Shown here: positions 24,002 through 36,290 of the stretch, one piece after another
Layout: every line of letters begins with the position of its first letter
Position numbering within the stretch: the first letter of the stretch is position 1
NCBI RefSeq assembly: GCF_964340395.1
Contig: NC_135565.1
Span: 14,324,709-14,388,708, forward strand
DNA length: 64,000 nucleotides
Origin: Glandiceps talaboti
Taxonomy: Eukaryota > Hemichordata > Enteropneusta > Spengelidae
Direction of reading: 5' to 3'
Position numbers and translations under genes: made by a program
Notes under the pieces: model-generated
What the model was told of the DNA's origin: nothing
The model's input: only the letters and a program-made list of their open reading frames with translations
Databases searched by the model: none

Positions 24002-24309
24002 AGTCTGTCTGTCGTACGTCTAGGGTCTCTGTTATATTTGTAAAAAAAATCTCATTGTTATGTATGGACGCTGAAGTTGATTTCCTCTGTTAGCTTAATG
24101 CAGTGTGCCTTATTGTACATCTCTGAAGTGGAGCGGGGGTTCTGTATAATTTCGCACTAAAATATGTGCAGCCAGGAGGGGCTACGAAAATGTCTGGGTT
24201 CATTTCGGGGGTGGGGCATGAAATGTTTTGAGAGCGTGAAGGGGGGGGGGGGGCTGCGAAATAATTTCTACCCAGGTTTCCACCCCCCGCCGTACATTCT
24301 GATCCCAGT
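23709..24309. mobile_element. Inverted-repeat element with poly-G tracts, family 4
   Basis: The left end reads CTAGGGTCAGAATTTACGGC and the right end, on the minus strand, CTGGGATCAGAATGTACGGC: 17 of 20 positions agree. Complementarity continues inward (G-rich run, CTGGG-x-AGAAATTA). Each arm carries a long G run (10 G near 23786-23795; 13 near 24241-24253). A CTGT microsatellite sits in the middle (about 23973-24013). No transposase; no convincing target-site duplication. MITE or foldback element is the likeliest class. Confidence 0.6.
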
Positions 24310-24727
24310 CTGAGGCATATTGTGTTTTCGAGCAAACCTCTCCGAGTGTTGTGCAACTATTATCTCCGGCAAACCCCCGTAATGGTTCTACTCTTTCTGA
24401 ACTCTCTTGTGAGTGTATAAATCTCTCTCTGTTGTCATACGGTTTGTGTTAATGGTATTACACAGCAAGACAGTCCTAAAGTTAGGAACATGGACAGCTG
24501 TTTATACTGAGATATAAATGTTGTTCAACTTCTGTACAAAAAACTGTAGGCATTCAGAAATTATAGCACTATATTCCGTTGAGTTATATTAGTGTCACAA
24601 TTTTACATCTAACTACACCGAAGTTCATCATGGTCTTAATAAATACACATTTTATGTTCTTAAGAACACTTTAGGTAGACGAGAAACAAGCTTGCCACAC
24701 ACCAGACTTTCTGCGACCCTTCGATAT

Positions 24728-24731
<4 letters not shown>
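24310..24731. other. Unique AT-rich DNA, nothing recognised
   Basis: About 420 bases between the family 4 element and the GT microsatellite; no coding or structural signal was recognised. Confidence 0.4.

Positions 24732-24810
<79 letters not shown>
24732..24810. repeat. (GT)n microsatellite
   Basis: About 39 GT units with one GGG interruption near 24762. Confidence 0.95.
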
Positions 24811-24813
<3 letters not shown>

Positions 24814-27522
24814 GATGGCATGAGCTAACACCTTTTGCCCTCCATTTAAATCTATCACTATGACGGAGTGTATACTCGTGCATTAATGGACATCATCAAT
24901 TAACCATGTCAACACCATGTATTCATTATTATAACAGTTTCTCCTGACGACCAGTTTCTCTCGTAAAATTCCATTAGTAACATCGGGTGAAACGTTGACA
25001 AAAGTGACAGTTAAACGTACTACTCATCCAAAATTGTTGACAACTAGTACTGTAATCCTTTTTTGAGACCAGATGCATGCCTACAAATCAAATCTTGTAT
25101 TTTTTCAAAGTGATCATTCAAATTGCTCGAGAAATGTATGGTCTTGATTGATGCACTAAAATCGTCATAATAGAATGTGAAAAGAACGTTATGTCTATAG
25201 TAAGATTACAACTCAGGTATGTGCATACTCAGTGATTCGCTCGATGAATCACGACAGTTTTGTATGATAACTGTAATTTATTGCATAACAAAGTAAAAGA
25301 CGATTACGAAGAGTCTTTTGAGAACACTCAGCTTGTCATACTGGATTTGACAAGACTTGAGGAAATGTATCGCTGCAATCGTTTAGGCTTTCGTGACAAG
25401 ATACCAAGATATCTAACCGTCTTCAGCATATTCTCACTAAGCTCCCACCTAGCAGTCAACATTCCATCAATTATGTGTTCATGAACAAGCTTTATTCTTG
25501 CATTTGTAACGACAAACACATCATCGTCAGTTACCACGTACACTGGTCATTTATTTTTTATTTTCGCCCATTTTGCTTTGTACATGAGATCGAAATATAT
25601 GGATCACCTTTTTAGTCTTGTAAAGTATTTTTTTTGACAACGGTAGATGAACGAGATGCAAAATTGTGATGCCTAAATATTATCTTCTTTCAAGGATGTT
25701 CCATATATGACCAGGAGATACAAATGTATATAAAAATTCCACATGAGCGGTCTTGACATCAGCGAAACATTTTAACCAAAACGCCCACGCGACACTATTA
25801 ACAAACATGTATCTGATTTCACACTAACGTGGTTGCTATAACAGCTATAGTTAATACTATTATACACATATACAAACAACGTATGGTTCGCTGTATATCC
25901 CTCTCCTTGAAATTAAAGTGTATCATTGTTATGGTTCAAAGTCTACAACTTGCTTAAATAAAAGGTACTTTTATAAATCATCATCTCCACAGAAAATGGA
26001 ATATCGATTCTTCTGCTTGGTTTTAAGAGCTCTTTATAAAATAAAGACACTAACAGTATTCCAAGTGCACTTACTTATAAAAGAATGGAACTGAAGAGCT
26101 CCTGAAAGATGCGTTTCAATTCTTCGAACTAGCAGAATTAATTTACGTTTTATGTGGAATAAGCGATCGATATTAAGGGCATACGTGTAGCTGTACCATT
26201 TACATATACGCGATGTGATCATGTAAGTAGCGTACAATGGAGTGGGTTTCCTTTATTACAGTACATCATAACTCTTTTAAACTAGTTTGACTTGAAATAG
26301 TGTTGATGTGTGGAGAGGTCGACGTGACTTGCACAATCTTGAGACAGAGGTAAACTGTGTAAAGACGAAACACATTTGATTATTGCGTCTGCATGCTTTT
26401 TTGCTTTGCCTTGCCGTAAAATGTCCGTAAAATGTGAAAAATGTACGCGCATTGAAGTGTGAAGTTTAAAGCTTAGCTATGAAAGTTTTGTTTACTGAAA
26501 AGTCATGAGATTTATGCAAATAAATCATTAATATTCTTTCTTTACTATAATTTATTTAAATCCTCTGATTTCCAGTTTTAAGGAAACTGTGGTTGAAGTT
26601 TCATTAGAATTGATGCTGTATTGTACATATTGTGTCCATAGATAGACTAAACTCGAGTGGCTGCCGACAGCCTTCTTTAGTAGTTTGAGTCTGGTATCGA
26701 AAAAAGGAAACTACGTATGGACGTTTACATTCCTTCAACCTTCTGAGATATGGATAACTCTCTGTAAATCTGTTCACAATGTTGAAATGGAAAGTAGATT
26801 TATTAACCCTCATTCAGTTTATCAAAGGTTTGCTGTTCTCAAACGTTTATAGTAATGAAAGTGTTAGAATTCAACCCCATTTATCGAAAAAATACATTTC
26901 TACAACTACCATTTATCACATATCTTACGCAAACCTCCAATTTTAAGTAGGTTTCTTTGTAGAGTAAAAAAGGGCGGGAAGTAGCAATATAAATCAATAT
27001 ACAGTTTGATAAGAACGGAACTAGTTGATATATAGTTGTACGGTGTATAAGTCCTAGCTGTATTGTTTCCATTCATTATACACATACATTGCAACAGACG
27101 ATAACTTGTGTGAAATTCATTCTCATTTTATGACCAATAATACTGAACAGTACTCGATATCAAAGTAATAAAATGTCGTCACAACTCTTAATTGTTACAC
27201 TAGGTCCTTCCATTATACAGTTTCCCCTTTAGCGTGTTTATGCCCCAGGCATATTATTCTTGAATTTATGGAGAGTTTATTTTGACACGAGTGTAAACAC
27301 ACATCATATATATGAGTTTTCATTACTGTATCATGTAAGGAAACAAAGTCAACTTGAATATTATTCAAAGGCAATCAATAGTTTGATCAATATCAAACTA
27401 GAAATATGTTCTAATAAAAATTCAATATTTCAGGTTGATAAACGATGACGTTATCGCATAATGACACCAGGATAAATACATGTATGGTTCACGCTATAGG
27501 AAAATGAAAGAATGTCTTCTTA
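24811..27522. other. Unique AT-rich DNA, no gene seen
   Basis: Open frames up to 74 codons on either strand, none recognisable. No RNA gene, tandem array or inverted repeat was picked out. Confidence 0.4.
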
Positions 27523-27645
27523 CTTGAAAACAAGATGGTGAACAATACATTTTGTATTATTTCAAACAGACCAGTAATAAGCTTTCACATGGCAAACTCT
27601 GGAGCGACTTTAAGAAATTTCATTTTAAGATGAATTGTTGCTCGC
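27523..27645 (+). repeat. Dispersed repeat, family 2, copy 2
   Basis: Plus-strand partner of 17641-17760: TTATTTCAAAC, GACCAGTAATAAGCTTTCAC and TTTAAGAAATTTCATTTT correspond in order. It lies 10 kb away in inverted orientation. Confidence 0.6.
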
Positions 27646-28317
27646 AATCTACCATTAAAATTACTGATCGAGTTTGGTACATGTCTACATCACGCAGGGT
27701 TGAATGTCCTTGTCTCCACGACCTTGAGTTTTTCTCATTTGTTAATGCGGGATAAGGTTACATGTTGGATTAGTACATTCGAAAATGTGCAAAGTTTAGG
27801 AATAAACTGTAGGTATTAAAAGGTTAAAGCATGATGTGTAAGTTTAATTTGATTGGGAAAATATAATCATTTGATTGACTTCTACATGCACCTCTCACAA
27901 CCACAGAAATATAATGAAAGATTCAAATACAGAATCCGTCAGCGAACACAATTTTTCACTCCATTATTTACAATACCAACAATAAAAAAGGAAAACATTG
28001 AAATCTCAGTGTAATGAAAATGTATGGTGTGTGTTCACATCCTGTCCACTTCGCGTCGTGCGCTTTTCATTAAAATTGACTAAATCATTTGAATGAAAAT
28101 GTACAATCACACTTATTTCTGTCTTCAGTACTCTTGTATATTACTCGTGCCAAGTTGAATATGACTTTGGATAATAAAAGATACACAACGTCGGTAGTTT
28201 AGTCAACTGTGACATTTTGAAAACATTGTCCTTCTGCTTTTACTCTCATCACCGAAACTTTTCCCATAAATCCTTGCACGGTTAACATATGTTATATCTT
28301 ACCAAATCCAAAATCAT
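27646..28317. other. Unique AT-rich DNA, nothing recognised
   Basis: No coding frame or repeat recognised between the family 2 copy and the 64-67 bp tandem array. Confidence 0.4.
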
Positions 28318-28505
28318 AGTTGATAGAAGTAACAAACAAAGGTGTACTAAAGGAAGGAATAAACCTGACTGGACCCTTCGTTTAAGTTGATAGCAGTAAT
28401 CAATACAATTACTAAAGGCAGAATAAGCCTGACTGGACATCTACTTTGAGTATATAGCAGTAATCAATACAATTTTAGAAATAGGCCTGGCTTGACGTTC
28501 CATTT
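28318..28505 (+). repeat. Three-copy tandem repeat, unit 64-67 bp
   Basis: Units start at 28318, 28385 and 28449 with AGTTGATAG-type starts. They share AGTAATCAATACAATT and GAATAA-x-CCTGACTGGAC, and the third is the most diverged. A related single unit lies at 3832-3877. Confidence 0.75.
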
Positions 28506-30883
28506 TTTAAAAGCACTCTAAAATTAACTTGAGTAAACATCAACTTTATATGCATTGGCTGTGGAGACAAACTTAAAGGTTATGCTAGTCTACTTTTAAT
28601 CAACAAGATGCACACTGTGGACGAGTGACGTTTAATAAGGCTGCACCGTCAAGGGGGACAGTGTCGCAAAACAAATCAGAAATCTCCCGTTCATCAGAAA
28701 TATATATTCGAACTTGACCTTTGAATTACAATGAGTAGGTACTAGCGGATGTAAACTACTCACGACTCCAAGTGCAACTCTGTTTACTCCCTAACCCTTG
28801 TCCGTTGGGATGTACATTTTGTTAATAAATGTTTGCGGCATCAATCCTGTATGTATACCTACACTAAATACCTGAGATCCTTGTGCCAATTAAAATACCC
28901 GAACTTCAACATTGAATTAACCTTCCCATATGGACAAATGAAATAGATCTTTATTTCTCTCCTTGTAACAAGTGCTCAACATTTGAAATTTGAGACACAT
29001 AAACTTTTGGTGAAAAGTGACTAGCATAGGAAAATAACTGTTACGTTTACAAAATCAATCCGAAACAAAACAAAACAAAACAGACCAACGTATTCGTCAA
29101 TCCCACAGGCCAGAAGGTTATGTACCCGAAAACCGCACTAGTGTGTAAAACTGTGTAATGGCAGATTTGGAATGGTTAGACTCGTATTTCGAGTACTTTA
29201 GAAGTAAAGACGTAGATGTAAGTTGTCGTGCTATATAACGACCAGGATATAAACAATTCAGCTTTAATTTTGGTTTGAACACGTTCAACCTGACTTGTTT
29301 AGGGTAACGTTTACAGTATACACGGCGTGATAGATATTGAAAGGTCAGAGATGGCGATAAGGACGGTATCCTGTCCACATCAATTTCCTATTACCAACTG
29401 ATCTAGGTTAACGTTGTCTAAGGGCATCATTTCTAAAGTCAAAAGTTAAACAAACAATAATTGGTTGTCCTTGCCTCTACCGCAGCATTCGAACACTAAT
29501 GACAATCTTGGGAATAAGGGAACCTGTAAAGTGGAAATACACCAACTAATCATGCAGGCATATAGCATGCTAAAATTCAAGGATACCTCTCAACTGCCGT
29601 AGGGATATACAAACAGTTGCACACGCTTATGACGTGAATTGGAACCATTGGGAACCATGCCTTCAAACTGAGATTGTAATCACCGCAAGGACGAACACGA
29701 AAATAACTTATTTGATTGTTCTAATATTCAGATAGAACCATTGATTGCAAAACTCACGTTATAACATTGTTTCATTTTGAGACGAAATCTTACACGAACA
29801 TTTTATCGCCTCACTCCAGAAAATATCTCACGGAGTACAACTGTTACGTCAATATAAATATAAATATATACCTTTGTCTTCATTTTTCGTTTTTTTAACA
29901 AAAAAAAAATCAAAACGCAATGCAAATTGATATGAAACAAACGTTTTTTCTTTTTTTTTAAACTGCCAAATGATGGTAAATAAACTTTTTTTCTTCTTTT
30001 TTTGGGTCATTTTTCTCCAATTTCCTATTTTTTCGAAATTGAAATGTGATATCACGAGCCTCCTCGGTTGCCGTACCTTTGTTATCACAGAATGGATAAT
30101 TTGAATTTGTAGCTGTTAATTTACGGAGCGATATACACCATTTTAATACTTTAAAGGACCCACTAAAGGCAGCTCACGCAAGCAAAATATAGCAATTTTG
30201 GTAAGATTTTATGGCGCCAGACAATGAAATGTAGCAGTGTATTTATAAGATTGTTGTCGATCTAGACAAAGTTCTATTTTTAAGTTAACTGACATTCATT
30301 GCAACACGATTCAGTGATTTATACTATTCTCCGATCGAATGATATTGCATATTTTTAATGGCGGTGTATCAAACTCAGTCCACGTACATTACTTAGAGAC
30401 AACAACAGCGTGGTGCCAGGTACAATGTGCCTTGTTATGAGTTTCTTCATTTTGTAAGTGTCAATAATTTCATAATTTACAAATGATATATAGTCAATAT
30501 TATCTTAGCGCTCTTGTCTCAATCCCTTGTTAGCCTCTGTAGGAATAACACTGTGTCAAAATAGTCTCCATTGTGTTCTTACGCTTCTTGAAACCATGGT
30601 AACAACTTTATAGATAGCGTCATACACGAATACGTAGTATAATACTGACACCGATGTAATCTATTGACAGTGACGAATTGGAAAAGTTGGAATGGTAGAG
30701 AGACTTGATTACCAGAATATTTGATATATGCAGCGTAATGAAAAACAAACTATGACTGCAGGGTCCAGATAGAAAGGTATTCGCTTCAGTGGAACAATAG
30801 TGGTATGGAATCAAGTTGTTGAACATATTATTATTGGGTCATGATAACCTTGGCCAATTTCACACAAACACTATAACAGCTGT
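28506..30883. other. Unique DNA with A/T homopolymer patch
   Basis: Homopolymeric A then T runs lie at 29894-30005. A near X-box, GAAACC-AT-GGTAAC, lies at 30590-30603 (one mismatch). The longest frame is 86 codons on the minus strand (29118-29378), unrecognised. Confidence 0.4.
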
Positions 30884-31189
30884 AGTGTGTGTGTGTCTGT
30901 CTGTCTGTCTGTTCGTATACTAAATACATTATGTCTGTCTGTATAACAGTATGACTGTACGTACGTACGTACGTACGTATGTATGTATGTATGTATGTAT
31001 GTATGTATGTATGTATGTATGTATGTATGTACGTACGTACGTACGTACGTACGTGTGTGTGTGTATGTATGTATGTATGTATGTATGTATGTATGTATGT
31101 ATGTGTGTGTGTGTATGTGTGTGTGTGTGTGTGCGTGTATGTATGTATGTATGTATGTATGTATGTATGTATGTATGTGTGTGTATGTA
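30884..31189. repeat. Mosaic microsatellite (GT, TCTG, ACGT, ATGT)
   Basis: GT/TCTG to about 30912, then after a 40-base gap self-complementary ACGT blocks alternate with ATGT blocks and GT runs from 30957 to 31189. Confidence 0.95.
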
Positions 31190-34100
31190 ACATATTTCAT
31201 CATCGAACAATCCTACCAAAAAGACCTTCGCTCATGGCAAATTTCTCTCGCTATTAAATAAAATGTGGAGATTCCGTTTGTTGCTGGAATATACAAGCTA
31301 TGTAAAGTCAATTGTCAATCACTATAGCAACGCACTGCGTTGTTCATTAACACTTCCCTTCAACATACACAGTAGGTGGTAAGTATAACATGTCATTGAT
31401 TCTCAACCATGTAAATAGAATCATCAAGATGATCAAATATGTTAAACACGAAAGGGGATGTTAAGATGAAATCAAGCCACAAATTGCTAAATTACTGAAC
31501 AGGTCTTCAGAAAAGAGACATGACTTTTTGCCATCCTTGATTCATCAAACTCAAATCTTATTTGTATTGAATGTTTGCCAGAAATCCAGTGTACTACCCA
31601 CTCCATTAGTATTTTTTCCTGCTGTACGATTTCCTGGGAGACAGTGAAAGTGTACGATTGATTGCTGCGGAAAGGTTGCCGTCATCGCCCGTTAAAGTTG
31701 ACTCGACTAACTTCACAAACTTCGATCATTCAAAATCAACTGGAAATTTGTCACATCGGGTGAGAGTAATTACGCAATTTAAATGAATGTATATGCATTA
31801 TGGTATATAAATAGAAAGGATCTAAAACACCGCCAAAGAATAGTTGTTAAAGTTATGCATTCCTTTATATGTATTTATCAGAGTTTGTAAATATTCCTAT
31901 AAGTTGTCTCCATGTTGTCAATGAAAAAAAACTAAATAATACAATTGCCGTAAAGTAGGCAACATTACAAAAACAATACAACAAATTGAATCTACGGAGA
32001 AAGCAGTAACATTATCATAACTTTCGTCTGTAAAGCACAGAAATGGCATGCTAGTATGTATACATGTTTTTCCTGTGAATTTAGGGTAATGATATGTGTA
32101 AAGTTTAAATATGTCGTAACTAGGGTAATTTATAAACGGTTAGTTTTTCCATAGTTTTTTGTTTCACTTTATATAATTGTCTTCATTTATTTCCTATACA
32201 CCTTATCAACTATAACAGAAGCATTGTGAACAACGATTATTACGTGTATTTAGATCGAAGCTATTGCTAACAAAATCAAAACAGTAAATTAAAACTAAAT
32301 CCAGACCTACCTTCTACGTTTTAGGAGGTCATGCTATTGGAAACAAATTTTGTTTTGTTTTTGCCTCATTATGACAAATTATTCTGACACTAAATTGGAA
32401 CTATTGAATTGCTAACAATGATGGAATGTTATTTTCCCAGCGTGTACATTTTGGGTTAGTTGTGATCATGAGATTCCAGATTAGATCACCTCTTTACATT
32501 GCTAACGATTTCTGTCCTTATTTTTTCTGAATTGTTTGACATTCTATAAAGTGTCAAAATTAGATGATCGTAGAAATGTGCTTAAAGATGTGCTTAAAAA
32601 GACACGCAAACGAAATCTGTCAAGTAAACAAATACATATTCCATTCATGATTTAACATTTGCGTTTGTGTAAAAAAAATTTACGCAATTTCTATCATTCT
32701 TGCACAATTAATGTCATTGATTATCACAGACCACTTGGTATTATACGGTATTAGTGATCGTAACACTACAATGTAATTCTATATTCAAGGCATTGCCAAC
32801 TCAATTAGTCGGAAGAAAAAGAGATTTAAAACAAATCGTTATTTTGCTAATGATCAAAGGTGCCGCAATTTCACGGGTATTTGAATATCTGTATCAAAAC
32901 GAGCCCGATATAGATTTTGTCCAGGTAAGTGCAAAGGTAGTGACCCTTATTTTTGGGGCATGAATAAATTATATTTGCCTAGTTATATTACAAATTCCTC
33001 CACGTTTTCACAGTCAGAGGAGAGAAACAACTAAACATATTACAGATTTTGTTCATATACCTGTCATTACTCTTTGACGCTATCTTTACAGAAGGCAATA
33101 GTCTGTCATGAATCCTTCAATAAAAATAATTCAGACCACCTTTATAAAATTACTCCGCTCTCAATATAAACCCGTCAGCTATGTACAGTGACAACTAATG
33201 GATAAACAAGATATCTTTTTGATTTTCTATCAAAATGTCATATTTTTTGACAGAAATGACTGAAATCAGTGTCCTAATTCGGATTTATCATTTCAATTTA
33301 TACAATTATCGAGTAAACGTATATGAAATACACCTGTGGGTTTAATACGTATTTCATTCATTTACTTTTTAAAATGTGTTTTCTTTTGTACTTTGAATTG
33401 TGTTATAAGCTTAACTGTTGTAGAAGTGGAATTCACGGAAGATATTTTATACGTATCCTTAAATAAGAAGTGAGCTTATTTCTACAGTTTTGATAATGTG
33501 CTACAGGCTGATGGTGAAATCTTAAGATGTATTGATAGATACAGAATTAGAGGAGCAATGACCTCACATACTTATATGAATATATCACTCTCAAATTTAT
33601 CATATTAATATTATAATTCAGGTGTAGCAATTATCTTTTTAATTCATTCGAAAAGGCAAAAACAAGGTTAATGAACTATTTTCATACAGTTTTTAGTTAT
33701 ATTGTCAAGTAAATGGGAAAGTGCAAGTTGTTCATTGTCGCTATGATCCCACTGCATTATGTCATGATATTTCCTCCCACCGGATTCTGTTTTTTTGTGT
33801 CCGTCTCCCCATTCCATCTCCCCATATCGCCATATTCCACGCTTCCTTCTCTCCATCACTCAGCTTTATCGCCTCTTTCAAAAAGATTTTCATATTCGCC
33901 ATTAGACTAATCTAATGCCATACAGATATCAAACGAACCACTCTGTACATTACGTTTGTGTTATGTTTCATTCTTATGAATTTAAGAACGCTCAAATGTT
34001 GCCCAAATTGCTGATCCCTTTCCCTTCTCCCCCTACTCTCTCAGCTAACATACTGGCTCTCCCCCTCTCCCACTGACCAGTACAAACTAAAAAATTACTT

Positions 34101-36178
34101 ACGAACAGATTTGTTGGCTGCACTTGTATAGATCCATGTTTGTAACAACTCTTTCTCGTTTGCATTTCCTTAGAATTCATGATTATTGAAAAAACATGAC
34201 AGCATTGCTATATTACTATAGATGGATATTCATTAGTTCAATAATATCGGTAACAGAAAGCTACATGCAATCCTACACTTATCATTCAATCAGCGTCACT
34301 ATCAGTGACTTTAAAACCTCTCCTATATCCTATGTCAATCGTTTTGCGGCAGATAAGTCCAGAATCTTTAGCTTGATCAATTCTGTTTACGGTTACCTGT
34401 CTTGTTTCGAGTACAATTTGGATGATGCAGTATTCAGGAGAGCTCCTTCGTTTGGTTCCCTTTATCCGTTGAGATCTGTTACAAGTCTCTCAAAGCCAGC
34501 ATATCAGGCCTGTGGTCCTCTAAGAACGTATATCGTCGTGCATTTATCAAGACATGATGATACACACTGTCCAGTCGTAGTTCTAGTTCCTGTTACCTAG
34601 CAACATCGGTCAATAAGCTGAAACCGGAATGCCAGAACCGTTTATGAATTACCCTAGTTACGTCGCGTCTTATCTGTCCTTATTACAATCGAATGGAATG
34701 TCTCACTCTGTGATTGGATGAGACGACACAACTAAATTACCTAACTTACCAATTGAAAACAAAATCACCCAATCTACAGACTAAATCTCCTTCTGCAGAT
34801 ATGATGAAATGACGAGATTGAAATGGTACCAGATAACACATATTCCCACGTAGAAATCATATTCGATAGATAGACTAGTTATCAAGATAAGACGGGGAAA
34901 ATTGCATCCTTTGTTGTTATATGATATCTGATATTTGCCCGATACTAACCCTATGTGGTCCTTTGTAAATGCATGAAAACATGCCAAAAATGGTAAAGCC
35001 CTTTACCTTAGTACATATATACCCTCTTTGGTTAGCTCTAGAAGGATTAATGATTTCACATTTAACATTCAGTTGATAAATTGTATTGGGGAATAGCCTA
35101 CCCAGTACATTAAATACTAGTATATTGGTCATTACAAGAAGTATGGATATTTCAATGACAATCGACATTCATAGAAATAAGCACGGCAGGCAATTATTTT
35201 ATCTGAAAGTGTTGTTATATAGGTATTCACTTTCAAAGGCCATTTCTCACTTAATAAATGCTTTCGACGAATTGAAAGTTGTGGTCTCCCTTATTGAGAT
35301 ATCCTTTCAATTGTTTGTGCCGTCAAATATGCAACCAAATTGACCTGGAAAACTGCTTCGAAGTACGTTCAAATGCCTCTTAAGACGTATCTTCATTTCC
35401 GCATAAACATTCCTTATATAAATATGCTTTATTTAGTGCATCAAGCAGTCATCTTATGAATGGACAATGTACAGTATGACATGTGAAAAACTGACATTAC
35501 TGAGAAAATCTCTGTTAGAGGTCTTTAGGTACGAAAGATCCTTTATGTATCGAAGGTCAGTCATGGTATGTGCTTTTTGAGAGAGGATATCATTCGTATA
35601 TTTATATACCCCACAATCAATTTTCTGTGGTGATATATTAAATAGATTCATTAGTAACATATTTTCATGTTTCAATCGCAGTAACACACGCTGTACTTGC
35701 TACTTAGAAGCAGCATCGTGTTTTCATGCACTGTGTATACACATAACTATATACTTGGGTCATCTACATTTGAATACAGATGCCGTTCATGTACAAATGT
35801 ATGTGTGCAATTCAAACAAATTTATTCATTTGATAGACGTCCATATGTAGGTTATTTATGTGGAAATAATGAACATTACATTGTGTTGGTTTATGTGTTC
35901 GTTTTATATTCAAAGCATCTATTTTAATAAGGACAGGTATTTAAAATAAAATTTCGAAATAAAATAAAATTTCAAATAAAATTGATGCCTAGTGGGAAAA
36001 ATAAGTTACACACTGTTTGATTAATCAGTGCCTGTTTCATATATAAAACAACTCTTTTGAATTTGGCAAGACGTTGATTTTAATATCGTGTCTTAAAACC
36101 TACAATCTTGAAATCGCATACATTCGCATACATGAATTTCATTTCAAATGTGTAGAGTGAAAACAATTTGATGTTTTA
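31190..36178. other. About 5 kb of unique AT-rich DNA, no gene established
   Basis: The longest non-repetitive frame is 134 codons (34196-34600, plus strand), with no signal peptide, domain or motif recognised; overlapping minus-strand frames exist. Pyrimidine-rich stretches occur at 33770-33870 and 34015-34080. An X-box match, GTTACC-T-AGCAAC, lies at 34592-34604. AAATAAAATTTC-type short duplications lie at about 35943-35985. Confidence 0.4.
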
Positions 36179-36290
36179 CTTCATTCAGCCAAAGAAAAAT
36201 ATGAGTGACCCAAGGGGCCTTGTCACTATGAGTGACTAGACTTGTAGTGACAAAACCCTTAGGCCATGAGTATTTTCATGCTGAATAAAG
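36179..36290. repeat. 112-bp imperfect hairpin
   Basis: The outer stem pairs 36179-36189 with 36280-36290 (10 of 11). The middle stem pairs GAAAAATA (36194-36201) with TATTTTC, with one bulge. An AAGGG/CCCTT block follows, then a perfect inner 9-bp stem TTGTCACTA (36220-36228) with TAGTGACAA (36245-36253), and a 16-base loop. It could be a tiny foldback element or a structured-RNA precursor. Confidence 0.65.

Noticed and set aside
34196-34600. 134-codon plus-strand frame, with ATG-less minus-strand frames at 34289-34489 and 34482-34592
   Set aside because: No domain, signal peptide or consistent splice structure on either strand. The minus-strand frames are short and cannot be joined convincingly.
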